Part shown: in pieces, positions 9,405 to 17,820 of the stretch
Position numbering within the stretch: position 1 is the stretch's first letter
Layout: each line of letters begins with the position of its first letter
Origin: an uncultured Alteromonadaceae bacterium
Lineage (GTDB): Bacteria; Pseudomonadota; Gammaproteobacteria; Enterobacterales; Alteromonadaceae
Length of the DNA stretch: 64,000 nucleotides
Assembly (NCBI GenBank): GCA_947501935.1
Contig: CANMXU010000006.1
Span: forward strand, 1 to 64,000
Direction of reading: 5' to 3'
Program-made: the position numbers and the translations under genes
The notes under the pieces: model-generated
The model's input: the letters and a program-made list of their open reading frames with translations, nothing else
The model's database searches: none
Told to the model about the DNA's origin: nothing

Positions 9405-10196
9405 TTACAAGCCTAAGCTTTGTTCAAGTTTTTGATTTTCACGCTCTATATGCCTGAAAAACTCTTGATTTTCTAATAATGACGCTGCCGCTTCATCAAT
9501 AATAATCACGGCATCAGGGTGAAGTTGCAAGGCAGATGCTGGGCATTGTGCAGTAATTGGCCCTTGTACGGTATCAACAATTGCTTGTGCTTTATTCTCA
9601 CCGGTTGCTAATAAAACCACCTGCTTTGCTTCTAATATTGTGCCAATACCCATAGTAATAGACAAGTGAGGTTGAAACTCGTCAGCCGAAAAGAATCGGG
9701 CGTTATCGTCAATAGTTTCTTGAGTAAGGGTTTTTACTCGTGTTCTTGACCCTAGTGAAGATGACGGCTCATTAAAACCAATATGTCCATTTCGTCCAAT
9801 ACCTAATAACTGCACATCAATACCGCCGCTTGACTTAATGTTTTGCTCGTAAACTTCACAAGCTTCAATCGGATTTTTAGCATCGCCTACGGGCACAAAG
9901 GTATTAGCCTTGTTTATATCAACGTGGTTAAACAGCTGTTCATTCATAAAATGACGGTAGCTTTGTTGATGATCACCACTCACGCCTAGATATTCATCTA
10001 AGTTAAAACTTTTAATATTTCTAAACGATACTTGGTTATGTTTATAAAAATCGATCAGTTGTTTATACATAGCAACGGGGGTTGAACCAGTCGCTAAACC
10101 AAGTACTGAGTTTGGCTTTCTATTGATTTGTTTGCTAAACAGCGTAGCACCATATTGAGCAACTTCTGCGGCATTATTAAGAATAACAACTTTCAT
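9405..10196 (-). CDS. nagB: glucosamine-6-phosphate deaminase
   Basis: 263 residues. It converts glucosamine-6-P to fructose-6-P and ammonia in amino-sugar catabolism. Signatures are [15 protein letters not shown] (about residues 35–49), FNLDEYLGV (about 66–74) with the catalytic Asp, and [19 protein letters not shown] (about 129–147). I set the start at ATG 10196 ([13 protein letters not shown]), which has GGAGAG about 9 nt upstream; the frame extends further but the extra residues are not family sequence. It stands alone: nagA, nagC and transport genes are not adjacent. Confidence 0.96.
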   Translation of the reverse strand: MKVVILNNAAEVAQYGATLFSKQINRKPNSVLGLATGSTPVAMYKQLIDFYKHNQVSFRNIKSFNLDEYLGVSGDHQQSYRHFMNEQLFNHVDINKANTFVPVGDAKNPIEACEVYEQNIKSSGGIDVQLLGIGRNGHIGFNEPSSSLGSRTRVKTLTQETIDDNARFFSADEFQPHLSITMGIGTILEAKQVVLLATGENKAQAIVDTVQGPITAQCPASALQLHPDAVIIIDEAAASLLENQEFFRHIERENQKLEQSLGL

Positions 10197-10557
10197 TTTT
10201 ATAACTCTCCAAGAAATGAATGATCTTTTGCTAACGTACCTGCTATATGAGTAACTCATTGCAGGTTTCGTGCTTAGCTATCACCCTTTTATAATTTTGA
10301 TTGTAAATACTTTATCATATAAAAAACCATAATGACAGCGTTGTCATTTATCCTTGATGAAATTGATCCGTCATGTGAATTTTGAAAGCTCTGACCTTGG
10401 TGAATTGTATTTATTAGACCGCTAAATTATATACAAGCGAGTTTTATACTGACTCAATATAATGGCAAAGCGCTGATAAACTATGCTTAGTTTGTGTAAA
10501 TAACTATGACGTAGGTACTTTTATCATAACCTACTCTTATGGTAGTGGAGAAATAGA
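10197..10557. other. intergenic region between divergent nagB and the secreted repeat protein
   Basis: About 360 bp of AT-rich sequence that must hold both divergent promoters. The only site I can define is the Shine-Dalgarno GGAGAAA before the gene at 10558. No ORF, RNA or clear operator was recognised. Confidence 0.5.
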
Positions 10558-11313
10558 ATGAAACTCATCATATTACTAATAACTTTAACGCTTTCATTAA
10601 GTGCGCTAGCCGCTGATAAAAAGCAACAAGAAATGTACAGCTACGCCACCTACTTTGCTTGTGATGTTGATAAAGAGCAGCAAATAGATGATTTAATTAG
10701 CACCAATTACGGTCCAATTTACGATGCAGAAGTCAAAAATGGCACTATGTATAATTGGGGTTGGTTAGCACACCATACCGGCGGCAATTGGCGTAGAATT
10801 TTGTATCATACTGCCCCCACCATTGATGCCTTATTTACAGCCCAAGATAAAATAAACGCTAAGTATGAAAAAATGTTTGGTAATGATCCCGACGCGCTAG
10901 CTAAAGGCTGTAAAACCCATGACGACTACATTTGGCAATATATTATTGGTAGCCAGATGGATGCTAAAAACAATCAACGCGGTAAAACAAGTATGTCTGT
11001 ATATTGGGAATGTAGCTTTAATGGTGAAGAGCGCGCTGATGAAATTGTTAAACAACACTTCGCGCCTATTTATAATGCTCATTTAGGTAAAGGTAAACTT
11101 AGCTCTTGGGGTTGGTTATCACATGTTATTGGTGGTAAATATCGCCGTTTAGAAACCATTACCGCTGATAACTATAGCGACTTGCTCAAAGCCAAAAAAA
11201 GCATACTTGACGCTATTTATGGTCATAAAGATAAAACTCATGGCGACGAATTTACAGAAATTTGTACCAGTCATACTGACTACTTATGGGATATTCAAAA
11301 AGAAAGTCCTTAA
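10558..11313 (+). CDS. secreted protein with two repeated domains, function unknown
   Basis: 251 residues with a clear signal peptide (MKLIILLITL…SALAAD). The mature part is two copies of one domain of about 110 residues. Copy 1 (about 25–130) has YFACD…YGPIYDAEVKNG…NWGWLAHHTGGNWRR…CKTHDDYIWQ. Copy 2 (about 143–247) has YWECS…FAPIYNAHLGKG…SWGWLSHVIGGKYRR…CTSHTDYLWD. Each keeps one early and one late Cys, suggesting a disulfide per repeat. I do not recognise the family. The layout recalls small alpha/beta-barrel (NIPSNAP or ABM-like) repeats. It is probably periplasmic. A good Shine-Dalgarno precedes the ATG. Confidence 0.8.
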   Translation: MKLIILLITLTLSLSALAADKKQQEMYSYATYFACDVDKEQQIDDLISTNYGPIYDAEVKNGTMYNWGWLAHHTGGNWRRILYHTAPTIDALFTAQDKINAKYEKMFGNDPDALAKGCKTHDDYIWQYIIGSQMDAKNNQRGKTSMSVYWECSFNGEERADEIVKQHFAPIYNAHLGKGKLSSWGWLSHVIGGKYRRLETITADNYSDLLKAKKSILDAIYGHKDKTHGDEFTEICTSHTDYLWDIQKESP

Positions 11314-11358
11314 AGCCAGCGTAACAACTAGTACAAAAATAAAACAAATATCGTTATG

Positions 11359-11386
11359 AAAAAGGGGCTACTGATTATGTAGTCCC
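11359..11386 (-). terminator. rho-independent terminator (minus strand) after the symporter gene
   Basis: Minus strand: GGGACTAC, loop ATAATCA, GTAGCCCC (one wobble), then five T. It faces the end of the symporter–binding-protein gene. Confidence 0.7.
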
Positions 11387-11402
11387 TTACTTTTATAAAA
11401 TG

Positions 11403-13571
11403 TTATAAATTCCAACCTAATACATCATTAACCACTGACCAGCGTGGTTGTTTGGCTTTAGGATTTAGGCCTAATATCCAGTAATCATATACCCGTTGTT
11501 GAAAACCATTTTCTTTTTTAAGCTTTAACCAAGTATTTAAAAATTGTACATATTCAATATCACCTTTTGGCACAATAAAACCAACCGGGGCCTTTAGTTG
11601 CATGCCTTTTGGCACCACCGCAGAATATTCTGGATAAAGCATACTCCACGCTGATCCCGCCTCTGTTGAATATACCAAGGCATCAACTTCAGGATATTTC
11701 CCTCTTAAAAATAACCGCATATTGGTGACTTTAGTTAAAGTGGCGTTTGGGAAAGCTTGCGCCAATACATTAATATAATATTCATTATTTGCCACACCCA
11801 AATTGAGCTTGGTCATAGCTCTAATGTCATCAAAACTGGCAAATTCATCTCGATGTGAATCAAGTAGTACTAAACCAGCAGTATGATGTGTGTAAGAGTC
11901 AGTGAAAGCGACATCAAGCGCACGTAATGGGGTAATAGTTTGTCCACCAATGCTAATATCGATACTGCCGTTGGCAAGTAACTGATCTAGGTCTTTACGG
12001 TTTTCCAAATAGTATAATTCAATAGCTAAATTAAGATCTTTTGCTAATTCATTAACCATTTCCATATCAAAACCGACAACATGGTTGTTTTCATTTTTAA
12101 AAGCATAAGGTAATGACGCAGGAAAATAGGCCACTCGAATAGTGCCACGTTCACGAATAATATCTAATCGGGTATTTTGTAATTGGCTTTGAGTTAATGG
12201 CGTTAATTCACCATTTTTAACTATTTTGGTTTGGCCATTCATCGGCTGTAAAGACTCAAACGTTTTCACTCCTTCATATTGATAAGGAATGAAATGTGTT
12301 AGTGCCATACCCGCCGCTATCATGACTCCTGCGGTGATCACTAAATGAAGTGCGATTGCTTGAAACATACGGTGCCACTTTAATTGCTTCATTACAGCAC
12401 AAGCCACTAGTAAGGTAACGACAAAACCATGTAGAGCAGCCAAGCCAGTTGCAAAACGCATGGTGACTACACTACCTAATAAGTACAGTTGAAATTGATC
12501 CCTCGGTAAATCAAAAAAGTCTAATAGAAAAGGAATAGAAACCGCCATACGGCCAAAGGCTGTTAGTACTCCCAAAATTGTAAATGAAAAATAATCGTCT
12601 AATCCCAGCGGAGAACCTACATACCAAGCCGAGAATAAAATAAAACCTAAACCTAATAATGTGCCAGTGCTGGGAAAGCTATACGCGGTTGGTACTAGCA
12701 CATCTACTGTAGAGTTGGTTTCTTCACAGTCCATATTATGTTTGGCCAATAAGGCTTTGCTCCGCTCAATAATCATCGGCAATACCACTAAAACAGTGCC
12801 AGTTGCTACCGCCGTAACCACAGCTTCACCTGAAATAGATAATACTTCACGGTATGAAAAAGGTGTCGCCCAGTGCAAAACTAAAGGCAATAAAATAAAC
12901 GCTAATAAAACTGCAGCAACAAGATAAACCCATAAAAACACCTGTAATCGACCAAGCTCTGCTACTTCTAACGTACCGGCTGCAGCTGCAGAAATGGCAA
13001 AAATACCTAAAGGCGCAACCTTGGCAACATAAGAGGCAACTTTCATTAAACTGTCGCCAATATTAGTAGTAAGCATTAAAAAGGTATCTTTGTTTTTCAC
13101 GTTAATAAGAGCGATCCCCATTAACAAAGAAAAAAGTACTACGGCTGGCACAATAGCATCAGCGAGTGAGGCAAAAATATTAGAGGGAATATAAAGTTTT
13201 AGGAAATCAAACGCAGTAGACTCTGCCACCATGCTCGAGCTAAAAAATCCAGCCGTTTCCCAATTTGGATAAGCTAATGGCAAAAATAACAAGGTACTCA
13301 TTACCGCCAGCCACATAATTAAAATAACTTTAATTGCTCTTAAGCCAATTCTTGCGGCCATGGTGCTGTCTAATCGTCCCAAACCACCAATAATGGATAC
13401 TAATACGTAAGGTAATACCGTCATTTGTAATAAATGAATATAAGCATTACCTAATACCTCAATATTACCCGCAGGTTCACCAATGAAAATACCGGTAGCA
13501 ATGCCTAGTAGCAAAGCAATAATAACCCGTTGAAATGGGCTAACTTTATTATAAAACTTGAAAATGGCCAT
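11403..13571 (-). CDS. DAACS-type dicarboxylate/amino-acid symporter fused to a periplasmic solute-binding domain
   Basis: About 722 residues in two parts. Residues 1–400 are a sodium/proton-dependent symporter of the SDF/GltP family with repeated membrane segments. They include SAAAAGTLEVA, PTAYSFPSTGTLLGLGF (the Asn/Thr-rich reentrant region is altered from NMDGT) and a gating segment before ATGLAALHGF. Another hydrophobic helix (TAGVMIAAGMALTHFIPY) then leads to a domain from about 460 to the end that matches type 3 extracellular solute-binding proteins (IRVAYFPASLPYAF…VVGFDMEMVNELAKDLN…DISIGGQTITPLRALDVAFTDSY). The extra helix would place this domain in the periplasm. Start ATG 13571 (MAIFKFYNKVSPFQ) has GAGAG upstream. 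Substrate unknown; acidic amino acids or dicarboxylates are likely. Confidence 0.85.
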   Translation of the reverse strand: MAIFKFYNKVSPFQRVIIALLLGIATGIFIGEPAGNIEVLGNAYIHLLQMTVLPYVLVSIIGGLGRLDSTMAARIGLRAIKVILIMWLAVMSTLLFLPLAYPNWETAGFFSSSMVAESTAFDFLKLYIPSNIFASLADAIVPAVVLFSLLMGIALINVKNKDTFLMLTTNIGDSLMKVASYVAKVAPLGIFAISAAAAGTLEVAELGRLQVFLWVYLVAAVLLAFILLPLVLHWATPFSYREVLSISGEAVVTAVATGTVLVVLPMIIERSKALLAKHNMDCEETNSTVDVLVPTAYSFPSTGTLLGLGFILFSAWYVGSPLGLDDYFSFTILGVLTAFGRMAVSIPFLLDFFDLPRDQFQLYLLGSVVTMRFATGLAALHGFVVTLLVACAVMKQLKWHRMFQAIALHLVITAGVMIAAGMALTHFIPYQYEGVKTFESLQPMNGQTKIVKNGELTPLTQSQLQNTRLDIIRERGTIRVAYFPASLPYAFKNENNHVVGFDMEMVNELAKDLNLAIELYYLENRKDLDQLLANGSIDISIGGQTITPLRALDVAFTDSYTHHTAGLVLLDSHRDEFASFDDIRAMTKLNLGVANNEYYINVLAQAFPNATLTKVTNMRLFLRGKYPEVDALVYSTEAGSAWSMLYPEYSAVVPKGMQLKAPVGFIVPKGDIEYVQFLNTWLKLKKENGFQQRVYDYWILGLNPKAKQPRWSVVNDVLGWNL

Positions 13572-13718
13572 GACTGCTCTCGAAGTTACAGGGATATTAA
13601 AATGAAAAAACAAAAAGAAGAAATGTTATCTTACAAACAGTTTAACCATAAAAAAAGTACCAAGCATCAGTTATTAAAAAGATACATGGTACTTTGCTTG
13701 AAATAAGGTAGATATAGA

Positions 13719-13890
13719 GGCTGTTGACCTTTCGAGATTATTTTGCAGCGCTCTATTCTTTGTTGCCTACATGGAAGTAGGTACTGAGCGCAAGCAGAAT
13801 GCGGAAGCGGTGAGTAGTATTAGCTTAGGGTGCTAGGCTACACACTACTCGCCACGATTAAAACGCTGTTAGCTCGAACAAAATTTAGCC
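13719..13890. repeat. branched palindromic intergenic element, about 170 bp (MITE- or REP-like, or structured RNA)
   Basis: Nested inverted repeats enclose two hairpins. GGCT (13719) pairs with AGCC (13887), TTCGAG (13731) with CTCGAA (13873), and CAGCG (13746) with CGCTG (13864). Inside, GCGCTC (13748) pairs with GAGCGC (13786) around CCTAC/GTAGG. Next, GTGAGTAGT (13810) pairs with ACTACTCGC (13844) around an 8-bp stem TAGCTTAG/CTAGGCTA with loop GGTG. It lies between the symporter start and the metC end, with no ORF. This reads like a small mobile palindromic unit; a structured RNA is the alternative. Confidence 0.6.
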
Positions 13891-13915
13891 TTAAAAGATC
13901 TACAGGCGCCAGCAA

Positions 13916-15097
13916 TTAACTATTAGCGAGCACTTTATGAAACTGCTCAAAGCCTTGGGTTAAGTCATCAATTAAATCATCAACATCTTCAAGACCAATA
14001 TGTAAACGAATAAGTGGATACTGATATGGCCACGTTGTTGCAGTGCGCATTGATTTTAAGCCGGTAATGCCTAAAATCAAACTTTCAAAACCGCCCCAAG
14101 AATAGCCCATTTTAAAATGCTCCATGCTATCTAAGAAAGCATTTAACGCGGCTTGATTACCGCAATTTAGCACAAATGAAAATAAGCCGTTAGAACCGTT
14201 AAAGTCACGTTTAAAAAACTCATGCCCCGGACAACTTTCAAAAGCGGGATGTAAAATAGTTTCTACTTCAGGGCGAGTTTTTAACCAATTAGCGACTTTA
14301 AGTGCATTGGTTTCATGTTGCTTTAAACGCACGCCCAAAGTTCGCATGCCCCGTAGCGCTAAATATAAGTCATCTGGTGAAGTACATTGCCCTAAGGTAT
14401 AACTGTGCTCACGCAGTTGTGGCCAGTATTTTTCAGTTGCGGTTGCTGTACCAAGCATAACGTCTGAATGACCAACAATGTATTTAGTCGCCGCTTGAAT
14501 AGAAATATCAACGCCATAATCAAACGGTTGAAAATTAATGCCGCTGCCCCAGGTATTATCAAGCATTACAATACAATCATGCTGATGGGCAATTTTAGCT
14601 ATGGTGGGCACATCTTGTACTTCCATAGTAATTGAACCTGGCGATTCTAAGAAAATAATCGAGGTATTGTCTTTAATTAACGCTTCAATGCCCGCGCCAA
14701 TTAATGGGTCATAATAAGTGGTTTCTACGCCGTAATTGGCTAATAACTTATCGCAAAAGTCACGGGTTGGTTCATAGGCGTTATCAACCATTAAAATATG
14801 ATCGCCACTTTTAACAAACGATAAAATAGCATTGGTAATGGCCGCGGTACCTGAAGGATACAAAGCACAACCTGCGCCGCCTTCAAGTTCAACCATGGCG
14901 TCGCTAAAGGCAAAAGAAGTAGTAGTGCCACGACGACCATAAAATAAAACCTGATTGGTTTTATTGCCCGCAGCATGTTTCATTTCTTTGGTTGATTCAA
15001 AAACAACTGTTGATGCACGTTGTACCGAAGGGTTAACAACACCTTGAGTCCATTTAGACTTCCGGCCAGCATTAATTATTTTAGTATCTTGTTTCAT
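13916..15097 (-). CDS. metC: cystathionine beta-lyase
   Basis: 393 residues, PLP-dependent Cys/Met metabolism family. It cleaves cystathionine to homocysteine, pyruvate and ammonia in methionine synthesis. The MetC-type N-terminus (TKIINAGRKSKWTQGVVNPSVQRAST) is clear. So are the YGRRGTTT segment, YPSGTAAITNAILSF for cofactor binding, and the Lys in QAATKYIVGHSDVMLGT that forms the Schiff base. MGYSWGGFESL near the C-terminus is typical of MetC rather than MetB. Upstream is a perfect TGGCTA-TC-TAGCCA palindrome at 15210–15223. It is not a MetJ box, and I saw no MetJ box. Confidence 0.95.
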   Translation of the reverse strand: MKQDTKIINAGRKSKWTQGVVNPSVQRASTVVFESTKEMKHAAGNKTNQVLFYGRRGTTTSFAFSDAMVELEGGAGCALYPSGTAAITNAILSFVKSGDHILMVDNAYEPTRDFCDKLLANYGVETTYYDPLIGAGIEALIKDNTSIIFLESPGSITMEVQDVPTIAKIAHQHDCIVMLDNTWGSGINFQPFDYGVDISIQAATKYIVGHSDVMLGTATATEKYWPQLREHSYTLGQCTSPDDLYLALRGMRTLGVRLKQHETNALKVANWLKTRPEVETILHPAFESCPGHEFFKRDFNGSNGLFSFVLNCGNQAALNAFLDSMEHFKMGYSWGGFESLILGITGLKSMRTATTWPYQYPLIRLHIGLEDVDDLIDDLTQGFEQFHKVLANS

Positions 15098-15331
15098 CTT
15101 TTATAAAAACCTTTATGGTGTTTTTTAGCGAATAATTTTAAATTTTGCGCACGTTTAATTAAGAGTACATTTAATTTAGAGATTAAGTCGGTTAATGGAC
15201 AAAATCAATTGGCTATCTAGCCATCCAAAGTACATTAATACTAACAAGTTTATAAGCGAAATCCTAATGAATAACGGCGTAAATATCATTTTAGTTAATA
15301 GATAGTCATTAGGATGATGGAAACTAAGCAA

Positions 15332-17731
15332 TTAAGAAAACAAATTCAGCTGAGCATCCACTATTTCAGTAAAGCTGGTGCCTATGAAAGGCAATATAGC
15401 ATCAGCCACTGTCGCTAATTGACGATCAACATATAATTGATAATCAAGCGGCGCGGCAAGGTATTCCTTCGCTTGTGGGCCACTGGTGGTCAAATAATAT
15501 TCTATCCAACCACGTTGTTGATATTTAAGTGGTTTTCCTAAACGGGCATTTTGTTCATCAGCTAAACGCGCAGCCCTAACATGCGGTGGCACATTTTTAA
15601 TATAATCATCTAATTTTCTACGAATACGTTTACGATATATAAGTAAATGATCAAACTGCCCTGCTTTAGTTTTCTCTACTGTTTCAATAATATAGTCTTT
15701 TACTGGTAACTTATTAAATACTCTATGATATAACTCGCCCTGAAATTGCTTGGCTAATTCAGTCCAGTCGGTACGGACACTTTCTAGCCCTTTAAAAACA
15801 ATGTTCTGCTCACCGTTTTGTTCTAATAAGCCGGCATAGCGCTTTTTCGTCCCTACATCTTGTCCGCGTATGGTGGGCATGAAAAATTGGCTAAAATGGG
15901 TTTCAAACTCTATTTCTAATTTACTGGTTACCTGATGCTGCGTTTTAATATCAGCAGTCCACTTTTCATTAATAAAGTCTTGTAATTCTTTACCTATTTT
16001 TTTGCACTGTGAAGCGTCGTGCTCTGGGTCAACATGCACAAATATTGAGTCGGTATCGCCGTAAATAACCACATAGCCGAGATCTTCTAACCACTTTTTC
16101 GTTGTTTTTAAGACATCATGGCTGCGCTTTGTAATTGACCCCGACAGTCTAGGATCAAAAAACCGGCAACCAGTTGAGCCTAAAATACCGTAAAATGAAT
16201 TCATGATGATTTTTATCGCTTGAGATAGCGCAGCGTTTTTTTCTACTTTGGCTTTATCCCGTTCAGCCCACAAGCTTTCAATAATATCGGGCAGGAAATG
16301 TTGCTCCCGTGAGAACAACGCGCCATCGTAACCTTCAATCGCATTTTCTGGAGCGTTTAAGCCTTCTATTAGGCCCATTGGGTCAATATTAAAAGTGCGA
16401 ATAATACTTGGGTATAGGCTTTTAAAATCAAGCACTAAAATATTACTGTATAAGCCCGGTAGCGAGTCCATAACAAAACCGCCTGGAGAAACTAAACCTG
16501 AGTCGCCATCGCCCATATTAGGCGCAACATAGCCTTTACGATGTAGTTTTGGCAGATATAAATTAGTAAAGGCTGCTACTGAGCCGCCGATGCGATCAAT
16601 CGCCAAACCAGTTAACTGCGCGCGTAATATGGCAAAGTCGAGTAATTGTGTTTTTTCAAATATTAACCATACTAAGCGACAATCTTCTAGGTTATATGCC
16701 GCTAACGCTGGTTTATTATGATTAAAGTTATCGGTTATTTCTTGCAGGCGATTATCAACGTCATCAACCTTTTTACCAATGCCTAATAAGGTATTAGCAA
16801 CATTATCTAATGAAAAGCTTGGGAAATTGTAGGTTGCGGTTTTTAATAAATCGATACCGTCGAGCACCACACGGCCAGCAATTTCTAAATATTGTTGTTC
16901 GCTATTTTTGTTTTTACGCCAGTATGGTGTTTTACCATCACGGCCAATACTAAATTTAATGTTATGCAAATCGTAGCGTTTTTGCAGTAGCTGCATATCA
17001 AAATTAACCACATTCCAGCCAATAATAATGTCAGGATCTTCACTGTTAATCCAAGCAAGCAGCGCCTGTAATAAAGCCTTTTCGTCGCTAAGCCATACAA
17101 TATATTCATCATCAGCACTTATTTGGTAGCCATTTTTATCCCCGATCATAAAAACACAGCGTACAGAATTTGAATACAAACCTATAGAGTAAAGCTCACC
17201 AGCGAATGAACACTCAATATCAAGCGAGACCATAGTTAATGGCTGCTGAGATTGCTGCAATTTTTGCGCTTTACACTTAGCGTGTTTAACTTCTACATAG
17301 CCATTTTTATTTATTTCATTACCGATATAAGCTAAGTCTGCTGTAATAAAGCGCTCCATTAAATAACGCTCGTCAGGACGAAAATCATCTTCATAGCACT
17401 TAATGCCATATAATTGCAGGTGCGATCTCGCTTGGTAAAGATCACGCATAAAGGTGAAATAAAAACCGGTGACAGCTTGTTGATTAAATGTTTTTAAAGG
17501 CAATGATTGGCACTTAGCTAAGTTAATATTTTGCTGGCTAAGTAAAGCTTTTGCTTGTTCAACTTGGCTGTTTTCAATAAAAAAAACTGCCAGTTCATTT
17601 TCTACTAATAATTTTACCGGACCGCTTTTGGTCGCTAACCATAAGGTGATCACTATACCGTGGCGCTGATCTTGCGCTTGTTTAGTCAGCAAAAAGCCAC
17701 TTTTTATCGGTTCGATAAGCGAATTTGTCAT
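15332..17731 (-). CDS. polB: DNA polymerase II (family B)
   Basis: 799 residues, close to E. coli Pol II (783). The 3'-5' exonuclease ExoI motif is SLDIECSFAGELYSIG (about residue 170). Polymerase motifs are DFKSLYPSIIRTFNIDP (motif A, about 430), KIIMNSFYGILGS (motif B) and YGDTDSIFV (motif C). It acts in translesion synthesis and replication restart, and in E. coli is SOS-induced. Its promoter region is shared with divergent dinG and contains a perfect LexA box 27 bp upstream of the ATG. The ATG at 17731 matches the family N-terminus. Confidence 0.97.
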   Translation of the reverse strand: MTNSLIEPIKSGFLLTKQAQDQRHGIVITLWLATKSGPVKLLVENELAVFFIENSQVEQAKALLSQQNINLAKCQSLPLKTFNQQAVTGFYFTFMRDLYQARSHLQLYGIKCYEDDFRPDERYLMERFITADLAYIGNEINKNGYVEVKHAKCKAQKLQQSQQPLTMVSLDIECSFAGELYSIGLYSNSVRCVFMIGDKNGYQISADDEYIVWLSDEKALLQALLAWINSEDPDIIIGWNVVNFDMQLLQKRYDLHNIKFSIGRDGKTPYWRKNKNSEQQYLEIAGRVVLDGIDLLKTATYNFPSFSLDNVANTLLGIGKKVDDVDNRLQEITDNFNHNKPALAAYNLEDCRLVWLIFEKTQLLDFAILRAQLTGLAIDRIGGSVAAFTNLYLPKLHRKGYVAPNMGDGDSGLVSPGGFVMDSLPGLYSNILVLDFKSLYPSIIRTFNIDPMGLIEGLNAPENAIEGYDGALFSREQHFLPDIIESLWAERDKAKVEKNAALSQAIKIIMNSFYGILGSTGCRFFDPRLSGSITKRSHDVLKTTKKWLEDLGYVVIYGDTDSIFVHVDPEHDASQCKKIGKELQDFINEKWTADIKTQHQVTSKLEIEFETHFSQFFMPTIRGQDVGTKKRYAGLLEQNGEQNIVFKGLESVRTDWTELAKQFQGELYHRVFNKLPVKDYIIETVEKTKAGQFDHLLIYRKRIRRKLDDYIKNVPPHVRAARLADEQNARLGKPLKYQQRGWIEYYLTTSGPQAKEYLAAPLDYQLYVDRQLATVADAILPFIGTSFTEIVDAQLNLFS

Positions 17732-17757
17732 TAGTTGTCGATTATTGAATAGTTAAC

Positions 17758-17773
17758 CTGTTAATATATACAG
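17758..17773. promoter_or_regulatory. LexA (SOS) box shared by polB and dinG
   Basis: CTGT-TAATATAT-ACAG, an exact match to the CTGT-N8-ACAG LexA core with an AT-rich centre. It lies in the 89-bp gap between the divergent polB and dinG starts, both known SOS genes in E. coli, so one operator probably represses both. Confidence 0.88.
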
Positions 17774-17820
17774 CAGTGTAATAGATCCACCAGCAATTAG
17801 AAACGCCTGCTTTAAAGTTA

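Noticed and set aside
15210..15223. Palindrome TGGCTA-TC-TAGCCA upstream of metC as a MetJ operator
   Set aside because: It does not match AGACGTCT-type met boxes; left as an unassigned palindrome.
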